Positions 42,493 to 50,207 of a DNA stretch of 64,000 bases are shown here, piece by piece. Below the pieces are notes generated by a model. It did no database searches and was not told the origin of the DNA. It saw only the letters and a list, made by a program, of their open reading frames with translations. Within the stretch, counting starts at the first letter, position 1. Each line of letters starts with the position of its first letter. The stretch comes from Microbacterium sp. (GTDB taxonomy: Bacteria; Actinomycetota; Actinomycetes; Actinomycetales; Microbacteriaceae): contig NZ_JAFKIP010000004.1 in NCBI RefSeq assembly GCF_017305435.1, forward strand, positions 372,001-436,000, read 5' to 3'. A program made the translations under genes and the position numbers.

Positions 42493-43155
42493 ATGACGAA
42501 GCTACGCGCCCACAACATCGCCGTCTCGCTGGACGGCTTCGCGACGGGGGAGGGGCAGTCGCTCGAGACCCCGTTCGGGCACGCCGGCGGCCGCCTGATG
42601 CAGTGGTTCTTCCCGACCCACACCTTCGTGAGCACGTCGGGGCACGAGTCGGAGGCGGTGGGAGCGGGAACGCGGGGCGTGGACGACGCATTCGCCGCGG
42701 CATCCTGGGACGGCATCGGCGCCGAGATCATGGGGCGCCGGAAGTTCGGACCGCAGCAGGGGGAGTGGGAGGACGAGTCCTGGCGGGGCTGGTGGGGCGA
42801 GGAGCCGCCGTTCCACACGCCGGTCGTCGTGCTGACCCATCATCCGCGTCGTGATCTCCGCGTGGGGGACACGACCTTCCTCTTCCGGGATCTTGCCCCG
42901 GCGGACGCACTCGCCCTCGCGACGGAGGAGGCGCGGGGCGCCGACGTGCGTCTGGGCGGCGGGCCGAGCGTCATCCGTTCCTTCCTCGAGGCCGACCTCG
43001 TCGACCACCTGCACGTCGTCGTCGTGCCGATCCTGCTGGGGCGCGGCGTGCGGCTCTGGGAGGGTCTCGAGGGGATCGACGAGCGCTTCGACACCGAGGC
43101 GACCGCATCGCCCTCGGGCGTCGTGCATCACGTGTGGACGCGCAAGCCCGGCTGA
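42493..43155 (+). CDS. Dihydrofolate reductase family protein (RibD C-terminal type)
   Basis: A 220-residue protein of the RibD C-terminal/dihydrofolate-reductase-like fold. It begins LRAHNIAVSLDGFATGEG, the usual opening of these NADPH-binding proteins, and has the IMGRRKFG segment near residue 78 and the late GGGPSVIRSFLEADLVDHLH stretch. Members reduce pterin- or lumazine-like compounds, but most, including this, have no assigned substrate; it is not the housekeeping FolA. It is divergent from the MFS gene upstream. Confidence 0.85.
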   Translation: MTKLRAHNIAVSLDGFATGEGQSLETPFGHAGGRLMQWFFPTHTFVSTSGHESEAVGAGTRGVDDAFAAASWDGIGAEIMGRRKFGPQQGEWEDESWRGWWGEEPPFHTPVVVLTHHPRRDLRVGDTTFLFRDLAPADALALATEEARGADVRLGGGPSVIRSFLEADLVDHLHVVVVPILLGRGVRLWEGLEGIDERFDTEATASPSGVVHHVWTRKPG

Positions 43156-43211
43156 TCGGAGTCCTCAGGAACCTTCGACGGCGCGCGGATACTCCGACGC
43201 GTCGCCCTCTT

Positions 43212-43225
43212 GCGGACATGTCCGC
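43212..43225. promoter_or_regulatory. palindromic operator candidate GCGGACATGTCCGC
   Basis: A 14-bp perfect palindrome about 60 bp upstream of the APC transporter gene and upstream of its likely promoter. It has the size and symmetry of a site for a dimeric repressor or activator. Confidence 0.45.
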
Positions 43226-43234
43226 TAAGGGATG

Positions 43235-43264
43235 TTGCGGATGCCGCGGGGACGCTCTGACAAT
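43235..43264 (+). promoter_or_regulatory. candidate sigma-A promoter for the APC transporter
   Basis: TTGCGG at 43235-43240 and GACAAT at 43259-43264 are separated by 18 bp. A start near 43271 leaves a short leader with AGGAG before the ATG at 43288. Confidence 0.45.
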
Positions 43265-43287
43265 GAGTCGAACCCAGGAGAGCGCCG

Positions 43288-44757
43288 ATGCCCGATCTGT
43301 CGATCCCACCCGTCCGTGCAGTCGAGGATGCCGCCAGGCCCCAGCTGACCCGAACGCTCGGTGGCTTCCAGGTGTTCGCCATCTCGTTCGCGTTCATCTC
43401 CGTCGCCGTCGGCGTCTTCGCAACGTACGGCGAGATGCTGCAGACGGCAGGCCCGGTCGGCATCTGGCTGTGGGTCGCCGCCGCGGTCGGGCAGACCTTG
43501 GTCGCACTGGTGGTCGCGCAGTTCGCGGCGCGGATCGCCCTGAGCGGTTCGTCCTACCAGTGGGCGTCGCGTCTGGCGACCCCTCGCGTCGGGTGGTTCT
43601 TCGGCTGGCTCAGCTTCTGGTACCTCGCGATCGCCGTGGTGACCATGGCGAATGCGATGGCGAGCCAGGCGGTCATGCCGATGCTGGGCATGGAGGCGAG
43701 CGAGGAGACCGCACGCGTCCTGACACTGGGCATTCTCTGCGTGCAGGCGGTACTGGTCATCCTCTCCACCCGGCTCTTCGCACTGATCACCTCCGCCGCC
43801 GTCGCCGTGGAGCTCGGGATCATCGCCGTCCTCGTCGTCGTTCTGCTGATCGTGATGAGCGTCACGGGCTCGGCAGAGCCGTCCAACGTCGTCTCGCGCG
43901 GAGTCGCGGCGACGGATCCGCACTATCTCGCGATCGGTGGCGGACTCATGGCCGGAGCGCTCATGGGCCTGACGACCTTGGTCGGTTTCGACTCCGCCGC
44001 CAACCTCGCGGAGGAGGCGAAGAACCCCTTCCGCAACGTTCCCCGCGCCATCGTCTGGTCCGTCGTCGCGGCGAGCGTGGCAGGGCTGGCGTTCCTCGTG
44101 GTCCTCACCCTCGCGATCCCCGATATCGCCACGATCACCGCGGATCCCTCGCCGGTGGCCGCGATCATCCGCAGTCAGCTCGGTCCGGTCTGGGAACGGA
44201 TGCTGCTCGGAGGCATCGTGTTCGCCTTCTTCGGCGCGGGACTGGTCATCATGGCGGCGGGGGCGCGGCAGGCGTTCGCGATGGCACGAGATGGCCGGTT
44301 TCCGCTGGGGGTGCTGATGAGCCGGGTCAACCGCCGCACGCGCACGCCCGTGTTCGCGACCGTCGTGATCGTCGTGATCGGCGTGATCCTCATGCTCGCG
44401 TTGCCGGGGGAGGCCCTGAACCAGCTGATCGTGGCGGGGACGCTCCTGCCCGCGCTCATGTACGGCGCGATCGTCGCACTGTACCTCGCCGTCCGTCGAC
44501 GAATGGAACGCCGCGAAGGCGGGTTCTCGCTGGGACGGTGGGAACGACCCATCGCCGTCCTCGCACTGATCTGGGTTCTGCTGGTGCTCGTCGTCCTTCT
44601 GACGCCCGCCGATGCGTTCATCCCCGGTCTCATCGTGCTGGGGCTGATCCTTGCCGGAGGCGCCTACTTCATCTGGCTCTCGCTGGCGCGTCCGGCCGTG
44701 CTCGATCGCGAGCCGGGAGGGGGAGACGCAGTCGAGGCCGATTCGTCAACGAGCTGA
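43288..44757 (+). CDS. APC-superfamily amino acid permease
   Basis: A 489-residue permease with about 12 helices. The first helices carry the APC pattern (GGFQVFAISFAFISVAVGVF, near residues 23-42), followed by a GSSYQWASRLA segment and the EEAKNPFRNVPRAIVWS loop typical of amino acid/GABA permeases. It probably imports an amino acid or amine by proton symport; the substrate is unknown. It has its own promoter and a possible palindromic operator upstream. Confidence 0.87.
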   Translation: MPDLSIPPVRAVEDAARPQLTRTLGGFQVFAISFAFISVAVGVFATYGEMLQTAGPVGIWLWVAAAVGQTLVALVVAQFAARIALSGSSYQWASRLATPRVGWFFGWLSFWYLAIAVVTMANAMASQAVMPMLGMEASEETARVLTLGILCVQAVLVILSTRLFALITSAAVAVELGIIAVLVVVLLIVMSVTGSAEPSNVVSRGVAATDPHYLAIGGGLMAGALMGLTTLVGFDSAANLAEEAKNPFRNVPRAIVWSVVAASVAGLAFLVVLTLAIPDIATITADPSPVAAIIRSQLGPVWERMLLGGIVFAFFGAGLVIMAAGARQAFAMARDGRFPLGVLMSRVNRRTRTPVFATVVIVVIGVILMLALPGEALNQLIVAGTLLPALMYGAIVALYLAVRRRMERREGGFSLGRWERPIAVLALIWVLLVLVVLLTPADAFIPGLIVLGLILAGGAYFIWLSLARPAVLDREPGGGDAVEADSSTS

Positions 44758-44758
44758 C

Positions 44759-44808
44759 ATAATGTGCATTATCGGTGATTGCGCGATCGCCGGGAGGTCA
44801 CGCGCAAT
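44759..44808. promoter_or_regulatory. two inverted repeats between the APC and AEC genes
   Basis: First repeat: ATAATG-TG-CATTAT at 44759-44772. Second: ATTGCGCG at 44778-44785 and CGCGCAAT at 44801-44808, 15 bp apart, the right arm touching the -10 hexamer of the next gene. Both are unusually A/T-rich for this genome, which suggests regulator binding sites. Confidence 0.5.
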
Positions 44809-44813
44809 AGCAT
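44808..44813 (+). promoter_or_regulatory. -10 element for a leaderless AEC transporter gene
   Basis: TAGCAT ends 6 nt before the ATG at 44820. Confidence 0.55.
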
Positions 44814-44819
44814 CGAAGG

Positions 44820-45740
44820 ATGCTGGAGACGCTCACCGGGTTCGCCGTCGTCGGTGTCGCGATCCTCCTCGGCTACGTGCTGGGGCGCATCGATCTGCTC
44901 GGACCGCACGCGCGACACGTCCTCAGCAGGCTGACCTTCTTCGTCCTCTCGCCGTTCCTGCTGTTCGTCGTCCTCGCACAGGCCGACGTGCACACGCTGT
45001 TCAGCGCACTTCTGCCGGTCTCCGCGATCGCCGCGCTGGCGGTCTTCGTCGTCTACGCCGTCGTGGCCCGGACTGTGTGGCGTCGGAACGTCGCGGAGAC
45101 GCTCGTCGGCACGCTGGCCGCCGGTCAGGTCAACTCCAACAACATCGGCATCCCGCTCTCGCTCTACCTCCTCGGCAGCGCCGCGTACCCGGCGCCCGTC
45201 ATCCTGCTGCAGCTGCTCGTCTTCACGCCCGTCACGATGGCGATCTTCGAGGCAGTCACGACGGGACAGCGTCGACCGTTCCCGATCCTGCGCCGCACGC
45301 TCACGAACCCGATCGTCGTCGGATCCGTCCTCGGCGTCGCGGTGTCTCTGTCCGGATGGAAGCTCCCGCCGATCGTCCTCGACCCCGCCCAGCTGATCGC
45401 GGATGCCTGCGTGCCGATCCTCCTCATCAGCTACGGCATCTCGCTGCACGGACAGCGTGTGCTCGGGCCGTCCGGACGACGACGGGACATCGTCCTCGCA
45501 TCGGCGCTGAAGCTGTTCGCGATGCCGCTCATCGCGTGGGCTGTCGCCCGGTTCCTCTTTCAGCTGCCCGCGCACGACGTACTCATCGTGACGGTGCTCG
45601 CCGCTCTGCCCACTGCGCAGAACGTCTTCAACTACGCCCAGCGTTTCGATGTCGGCGAGACGATCGCGCGCGATACCGTCTTCGTCACGACACTCGGCTG
45701 CGTGCCGATCCTCATCGGGATCACGGTGCTTCTGGGGTGA
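44820..45740 (+). CDS. AEC-family transporter (auxin efflux carrier type)
   Basis: A 306-residue membrane protein with about ten helices of the AEC family. The conserved GQVNSNNIGIPLSLYLLG segment (about residues 102-119) marks the first repeat, and LPTAQNVFNYAQRF (about 263-276) the matching part of the second. Bacterial members move dicarboxylates such as malate or malonate, or remain unassigned. It follows the APC permease but has its own -10 element and two inverted repeats, so it is probably regulated separately. Confidence 0.85.
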   Translation: MLETLTGFAVVGVAILLGYVLGRIDLLGPHARHVLSRLTFFVLSPFLLFVVLAQADVHTLFSALLPVSAIAALAVFVVYAVVARTVWRRNVAETLVGTLAAGQVNSNNIGIPLSLYLLGSAAYPAPVILLQLLVFTPVTMAIFEAVTTGQRRPFPILRRTLTNPIVVGSVLGVAVSLSGWKLPPIVLDPAQLIADACVPILLISYGISLHGQRVLGPSGRRRDIVLASALKLFAMPLIAWAVARFLFQLPAHDVLIVTVLAALPTAQNVFNYAQRFDVGETIARDTVFVTTLGCVPILIGITVLLG

Positions 45741-45794
45741 CGGCGGCTCCCCCGTCACCGCGCGTCATGTGTGCTCGGTCGGCGGGCGGCGCGA

Positions 45795-45800
45795 TACTCT
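45795..45800 (+). promoter_or_regulatory. candidate -10 element for the HdeD-like gene
   Basis: TACTCT fits the TANNNT pattern. It leaves a leader of roughly 38 nt with a purine-rich GAAAGGGG ribosome binding site. Confidence 0.4.
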
Positions 45801-45843
45801 GAGCACATCTCTTCGTTCAGGAGATTCTCAGAAAGGGGTCGTC

Positions 45844-46395
45844 ATGACCGCTGAACCGTCCCTCGAGAAGACCGCGACCAACGGCATCCGCACCGCTCTC
45901 GGTGTCGGGGGCGTTCTTTCGCTCGTCCTCGGTATCCTCATCCTCGTCTGGCCCGGCAAGACCGCCATGGTCGTCGCGGCCATCATCGCGATCTACGCGA
46001 TCGCTGCCGGACTCGTATATGCCGGTCTCGGAATCTTCGCCGCCGGCAAGGGCGGCTGGGCCCGCATCGGCTATGTCCTGCTCGGCGTTCTGTTCATCAT
46101 TGCCGGAATCGTCGCGTTCACGAACCTCAGCGCGACGGCCGTCTGGCTCGCCGCGTTCCTCGGCATCCTCGTCGGCATCATGTGGATCATCGAGGGCGTC
46201 GTCTCCCTGTCGACGCTCGACCTCGCCCCGTCGCGCGGATGGACGATCTTCTACGCGATCATCTCGCTGATCGCCGGCGTCACGCTGCTCTTCTCGCCCA
46301 TCTGGGGCGCGCTCGTGCTGTGGTGGCTGCTGGGCATCTCGGCGGTCGTGATGGGCGTGATCCAGATCTTCCGCGCCTTCTCGTTCGGCAAGTAG
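45844..46395 (+). CDS. HdeD/DUF308-family membrane protein
   Basis: A 183-residue integral membrane protein with six predicted helices and short loops. The repeated three-helix layout and the VLGILILVWPGKT opening (about residues 28-40) are typical of HdeD/DUF308 proteins. In Escherichia coli HdeD is tied to acid resistance, but the role here is not known. ATG at 45844 follows GAAAGGGG. A very strong terminator separates it from the convergent SDR gene. Confidence 0.87.
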   Translation: MTAEPSLEKTATNGIRTALGVGGVLSLVLGILILVWPGKTAMVVAAIIAIYAIAAGLVYAGLGIFAAGKGGWARIGYVLLGVLFIIAGIVAFTNLSATAVWLAAFLGILVGIMWIIEGVVSLSTLDLAPSRGWTIFYAIISLIAGVTLLFSPIWGALVLWWLLGISAVVMGVIQIFRAFSFGK

Positions 46396-46404
46396 CCCGT
46401 ACAG

Positions 46405-46442
46405 CGAAGCTCCCCGCGATCAGCCGATCGCGGGGAGCTTCG
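46405..46442. terminator. bidirectional terminator between the HdeD-like and SDR genes
   Basis: A perfect 17-bp stem (CGAAGCTCCCCGCGATC with its complement) closes a 4-nt loop AGCC. It lies between convergent genes and should stop transcription from both sides. Confidence 0.9.
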
Positions 46443-46466
46443 TCGTCGGTGCGGGATGCCGCGGGC

Positions 46467-47246
46467 TCACTCGCCCGCGAACGAACTCACGTCGCCGACG
46501 AGACGGGTGTTGTCCTGTGGGATCGGTTCGACGGCGGCGAGGGCGACCTCGGCCGCGAACTCCGCGACGTTGTAGAGTTTGCCCGCGGACTCGCGCCGAT
46601 CCGCGATGGCGCCGGGGTTCGCGCGTTCGAGCAGCGTCGCCGTGATCGTGCCCTCGATCATGTCGCCCGAGACGACGACGAAGTCGATCCCCTGCGCAGC
46701 GAGCGCGGGAATGCGCTCGCGCAGGGCGTCCTCACCGGCGCGCTTGGAGAGTGCGACGGGCTCGTACTCGGGCATCGTCGGGGTCGTGCGGATGAAGTGC
46801 GCCTGGTGGCTCGTCACGAACACGACGCGCGATCCCCCGCGCCCGTTGTCCTCGTGCAGGAGCGGCAGCGCGGCGTCCAGCACCTGGAGCTGAGCGTCGC
46901 GGTTGAGGACGAGCGCGTAGTCCTCCCCCATGCCGCTCTCCATGCCGCCGGAGGCGTTGAGCACGAGCAGATCGAGCGTTCCGAAGGCCTCCTTCACCTG
47001 CGTCATCATCTGGGCGACGGATGCCGCGTCGGTGAGGTCCGCGCCGACGACGAGCACCTCGACGCCGAGCTCGCGCAGCTGGGTGGCGAGCTTCTCGGCC
47101 CGCGGCGCTTTGTTGCGGTAGTTGATGACGACGTTGGCGCCGGCCTGCGCGAGGTAGGTGGCGGTGTCGGCGCCGATGCCGCGGGAAGATCCGGTGACGA
47201 GGGCGGTCCGACCGCTGAGCGAGCCGGCGGGGATGGGCTGGGACAT
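46467..47246 (-). CDS. Short-chain dehydrogenase-like protein with altered catalytic motif
   Basis: A 259-residue SDR. The NAD(P)-binding TGSSRGIGADTATYLAQ motif is at about residues 18-34 and the NASG equivalent (LNASGGMES) near 96-104. The catalytic YxxxK is not in its standard form: the segment PEYEPVALSKRAGED places Val four residues before the Lys, while the nearest Tyr is seven before it. It may therefore be a weak or redirected enzyme, or a member of a subfamily using another Tyr. It lacks obvious partners. Confidence 0.85.
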   Translation of the reverse strand: MSQPIPAGSLSGRTALVTGSSRGIGADTATYLAQAGANVVINYRNKAPRAEKLATQLRELGVEVLVVGADLTDAASVAQMMTQVKEAFGTLDLLVLNASGGMESGMGEDYALVLNRDAQLQVLDAALPLLHEDNGRGGSRVVFVTSHQAHFIRTTPTMPEYEPVALSKRAGEDALRERIPALAAQGIDFVVVSGDMIEGTITATLLERANPGAIADRRESAGKLYNVAEFAAEVALAAVEPIPQDNTRLVGDVSSFAGE

Positions 47247-47333
47247 GAGACTCCTGCAGTGAATCGGGGGCCGGTACGCGGCGCGCGGCGGCGTTTCGAC
47301 CCTACAGGCCGACCTCGCGTCGGAGGGCGATGT

Positions 47334-47339
47334 TAGGGT
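47334..47339 (+). promoter_or_regulatory. candidate -10 element for the NfeD-SPFH operon
   Basis: TAGGGT, giving a leader of about 22 nt that contains AAGGAG at 47355-47360. Confidence 0.45.
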
Positions 47340-47367
47340 GCAGACAAGGCGCTGAAGGAGCAGAGCG

Positions 47368-47865
47368 ATGTTGCCGGATCTGACTCAGTACATGTGGATC
47401 GCGTGGATCGTGCTCGCCCTCGTGTTCGTGATCATCGAGCTGCTGACCCTCGAGTTCACATTCCTGATGCTCGCCGGTGGCACGCTGATCGGCGGTCTGG
47501 GAGTGAACCTCCTCGGCGGCGACTGGTGGCTGCAGGTGCTCGCCGCCGCCGCCGTCTCCGCGCTGCTCCTCTTCACGATCAGACCGTTGCTGCTGCGTGC
47601 GCTGCATCGGTCGAGCGTCCTGCACCCGACCAACGTCGACGCGATCCGGGGGCTCGGCGGAAGACTGACGGCGCCGTTCACCGGAGATGTCGCCGCGGCG
47701 CGACTCGACAACGGGGAACTGTGGTCGGTCTCCCGCGGGCCCGGCAGCGACGCTCTCGCCGTCGGGGATCGCATCATCGTGACCGCCGTGCGCGGCGCCA
47801 TGGTCGAGGTGGCCCTCGCCACGGCATCCGAATCCCCCCTCCCCACCGACAGGAGCACCGACTGA
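47368..47865 (+). CDS. NfeD-like membrane protein
   Basis: A 165-residue short NfeD-type protein: two or three N-terminal membrane helices (about residues 8-75) and a C-terminal OB-fold domain (about 90-155; LGGRLTAPFTGDVAAARLDN in the family pattern). It lacks the protease domain of long NfeD. It shares a base with the following stomatin-like gene (TGATG overlap), the standard NfeD-SPFH pair thought to organise membrane microdomains. AAGGAG precedes the ATG. Confidence 0.9.
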   Translation: MLPDLTQYMWIAWIVLALVFVIIELLTLEFTFLMLAGGTLIGGLGVNLLGGDWWLQVLAAAAVSALLLFTIRPLLLRALHRSSVLHPTNVDAIRGLGGRLTAPFTGDVAAARLDNGELWSVSRGPGSDALAVGDRIIVTAVRGAMVEVALATASESPLPTDRSTD

Positions 47866-48863
47866 TGGTCGACATCGGCGCCTTCGCGGGACAGATCTTC
47901 GTGATCGTCCTGCTCGTTGTCATCGCGATCTTCGTGATCGTCGTCCTCTTCCGCTCGATCCGCATCATCCCGCAGGCGTATTCGGGCGTCGTGGAGCGTC
48001 TGGGCCGTTACCAGCGCACCCTCTCCCCCGGTCTGAACCTGCTGGTCCCCTTCATCGATCGGCTGCGACCGCTCGTCGACATGCGCGAGCAGGTGGTGTC
48101 GTTCCCGCCGCAGCCGGTCATCACCGAGGACAACCTCGTCGTGTCGATCGACACGGTCGTCTATTTCCAGGTGACGGACGCGCGGGCAGCGACCTATGAG
48201 ATCGCGAACTACCTCTCCGCCGTCGAGCAGCTGACGACGACGACCCTCCGCAACGTCGTCGGCGGACTGAACCTCGAAGAAGCCCTGACGAGCCGTGACA
48301 ACATCAACGGTCAGCTGCGCCTCGTCCTCGACGAGGCTACCGGCAAGTGGGGGCTGCGCGTCTCGCGCGTCGAGCTGAAGGCGATCGACCCGCCGCACTC
48401 GATCCAGGACTCCATGGAGAAGCAGATGCGGGCCGAGCGCGACCGTCGCGCCGTCATTCTCACCGCCGAGGGATCGAAGCAATCGCAGATCCTCGAAGCC
48501 GAGGGGCGTCGCCAGGCGGCGATCCTGAACGCGGAGGGCGAGAAGCAGGCCGCGATCCTCCGCGCCGAGGGCGAGGCGGCGGCGATCCAGAACGTCTTCG
48601 ATGCGATCCATGCGGGTCGTCCCGACGACAAGCTGCTCGCCTACCAGTACCTGCAGACGCTGCCGAAGATCAGCGACGGGGGCGCGAACAAGCTCTGGAT
48701 CATTCCGAGCGAGTTCACCGAGGCGATGAAGGGCATCGGAACGGCGTTCGCAGCCGGAGTCGGCGGGGTGGCGTCCGCGACCCCGGGCGCCGTCGTCGCA
48801 CCGTCGGAGCCCGAAGGCCCCGCGGGCGACGCATCGGCTGCTGGCGCGGCCGCCGCCTCGTGA
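47865..48863 (+). CDS. SPFH/stomatin-family membrane protein (QmcA-like)
   Basis: A 332-residue protein with one N-terminal membrane helix (about residues 9-31), an SPFH domain (about 35-215; GVVERLGRYQRTLSPGLNLL is the entry) and a coiled coil rich in Ala, Glu and Arg (about 185-250). The C-terminus is a low-complexity Ala/Pro/Gly tail. Such proteins oligomerise at the membrane and support quality control or lipid domains. ATG at 47865 overlaps the nfeD-like stop. Its own stop overlaps the GDPD gene. Confidence 0.92.
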   Translation: MVDIGAFAGQIFVIVLLVVIAIFVIVVLFRSIRIIPQAYSGVVERLGRYQRTLSPGLNLLVPFIDRLRPLVDMREQVVSFPPQPVITEDNLVVSIDTVVYFQVTDARAATYEIANYLSAVEQLTTTTLRNVVGGLNLEEALTSRDNINGQLRLVLDEATGKWGLRVSRVELKAIDPPHSIQDSMEKQMRAERDRRAVILTAEGSKQSQILEAEGRRQAAILNAEGEKQAAILRAEGEAAAIQNVFDAIHAGRPDDKLLAYQYLQTLPKISDGGANKLWIIPSEFTEAMKGIGTAFAAGVGGVASATPGAVVAPSEPEGPAGDASAAGAAAAS

Positions 48864-49636
48864 CGCACCCGTGGTTCCTCGGGGCGCGGACACCCCGCGT
48901 GCTCGCGCACCGCGGTTTCGTCCCGCCCGACGCGGACGGGATGGTCGAGAACACGCTCGCTGCCATCGCCGCGGCGCACGCGGTCGGCGCAGAGTATGTC
49001 GAGTCCGACTGCCATCTCACGCGTGACGGGGCCGTCGTGCTCTTCCACGACGCCGACCTCACCCGCGTCACGGGCGACCCGCGCGCCGTCGCGGACGTGC
49101 GGTACGCCGAACTCGCGGCCATCATGGCGGACCGCGGCGGACTCGTGACGGCCGCCGAGGCGCTCGAGGCCTTCCCGACGCTGCGGTTCAACCTGGATGT
49201 GAAGGCAGAGGATGCCGCGCTACCGCTCGGCCGCGTGATCGCGGCGCATGCGGACCGCGTTCTCGTCACGAGCTTCTCCGACCGCCGTCGCCGCCGCGCC
49301 CTCGAGGCCGCGCGCGCGGCGGGCGGTGACCCGGCGACATCGGCAGGCCAGGCGACGATCGCGCGCCTGCTCGCCGCCGTCGCGACGGGGTCACGGGGAC
49401 TCGTGCGACGAACGCTGGCGAACGTCCAGGCGATCCAGGTCCCCGAGCGGGCCGGCGCCGTCCGCATCGTGACGCCGCGGCTGGTACGCGCCGTCCACGC
49501 CGCAGATGTCGAGATCCACGTGTGGACCGTGAACGACTCGGAACTCATGATTGCGCTGCTGAACGCCGGAGTCGACGGTCTCGTCACCGATCGCGCCGAC
49601 GTCGCGCTCGAGACCATCCGACAGCGTCGCGTCTGA
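48860..49636 (+). CDS. Glycerophosphodiester phosphodiesterase
   Basis: A 258-residue GDPD-family TIM barrel. The metal and catalytic residues are in LAHRGF (about residues 14-19), ENTLAAI (about 29-35) and ESDCHLTRDGAVVLFHD (about 47-63); VHVWTVND-like sequence closes the barrel. It releases glycerol-3-phosphate from glycerophosphodiesters. There is no signal peptide, so the enzyme is cytoplasmic. The GTG start overlaps the SPFH gene by 4 bp, placing it in that operon. Confidence 0.92.
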   Translation: MTHPWFLGARTPRVLAHRGFVPPDADGMVENTLAAIAAAHAVGAEYVESDCHLTRDGAVVLFHDADLTRVTGDPRAVADVRYAELAAIMADRGGLVTAAEALEAFPTLRFNLDVKAEDAALPLGRVIAAHADRVLVTSFSDRRRRRALEAARAAGGDPATSAGQATIARLLAAVATGSRGLVRRTLANVQAIQVPERAGAVRIVTPRLVRAVHAADVEIHVWTVNDSELMIALLNAGVDGLVTDRADVALETIRQRRV

Positions 49637-49715
49637 GCGTCCTCGACGCACCCTCTCGGCGCACCGCGACAGGCCTGAGCATCGGCTGTGAAACGGCGTC
49701 CGAGGCTGCTCGTTC

Positions 49716-49741
49716 GGATGATGCACACAGGTGAGCGCGTT
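49716..49741 (+). promoter_or_regulatory. SigR/SigH-like promoter candidate for rbpA
   Basis: GGATG at 49716-49720, 18 bp, then GTT at 49739-49741, close to the GGAAT-N18-GTT consensus of the redox-stress sigma factor SigR. In Streptomyces coelicolor rbpA belongs to that regulon. Confidence 0.45.
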
Positions 49742-49769
49742 ATACCTGATGAGACGAGAGGACCACACA

Positions 49770-50144
49770 ATGGCAGATCGCAGCCTGCGCGGCATCCGAC
49801 TCGGCGCCTCGAGCCTACAGAGCGAAGAAGGCGTCGTGTTCCACGAGCGCGCCAACCACACGTACGTCTGCACGCAGTGTGCGCGCGAGACCGTTCTGAC
49901 CTTCGCGGCCGACGCCGAGGTTCCGGAAGCATGGGAGTGCCGCACGTGCGGTGCGGAAGCCGTGCTCCGTATCGGCGACACCGTCGTCGAGGTCGACCAC
50001 TCGGGAGACAAGGTCGCCCGCACCCACTGGGACATGCTGATGGAGCGCCGCACCATCCCCGAGCTGGAGGAGCTTCTCGAAGAGCGCCTCGCTCTCCTGC
50101 GCGCGCGCCGCGGCACGACCGATTCGGCGCGCCTCAGCGCCTGA
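49770..50144 (+). CDS. rbpA: RNA polymerase-binding protein RbpA
   Basis: A 124-residue actinobacterial transcription factor that binds RNA polymerase and group 1 or 2 sigma factors and stabilises open complexes. The core has two CxxC pairs (CTQC and CRTC, near residues 33-36 and 57-60). The C-terminal sigma-interacting helix (TIPELEELLEERLALLRAR) is complete. ATG at 49770 gives the usual MADRSLRG start; an upstream ATG at 49731 in the same frame would overlap the SigR-like promoter. It is convergent with lnt, as in mycobacteria. Confidence 0.95.
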   Translation: MADRSLRGIRLGASSLQSEEGVVFHERANHTYVCTQCARETVLTFAADAEVPEAWECRTCGAEAVLRIGDTVVEVDHSGDKVARTHWDMLMERRTIPELEELLEERLALLRARRGTTDSARLSA

Positions 50145-50172
50145 GTCCGCACTCCGCGTCGACGAATCCCCG

Positions 50173-50207
50173 GACGTCGGCCTCCGAGCTAATCGGAGGC
50201 CGACGTC
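50173..50207. terminator. bidirectional terminator between rbpA and lnt
   Basis: A perfect 15-bp stem (GACGTCGGCCTCCGA with its complement) closes a 5-nt loop. The loop contains the lnt stop codon, so the last lnt codons are part of the stem. Confidence 0.85.

Noticed and set aside
49731-49769. Longer rbpA from ATG 49731
   Set aside because: It would overlap the putative promoter and adds residues absent from RbpA proteins.
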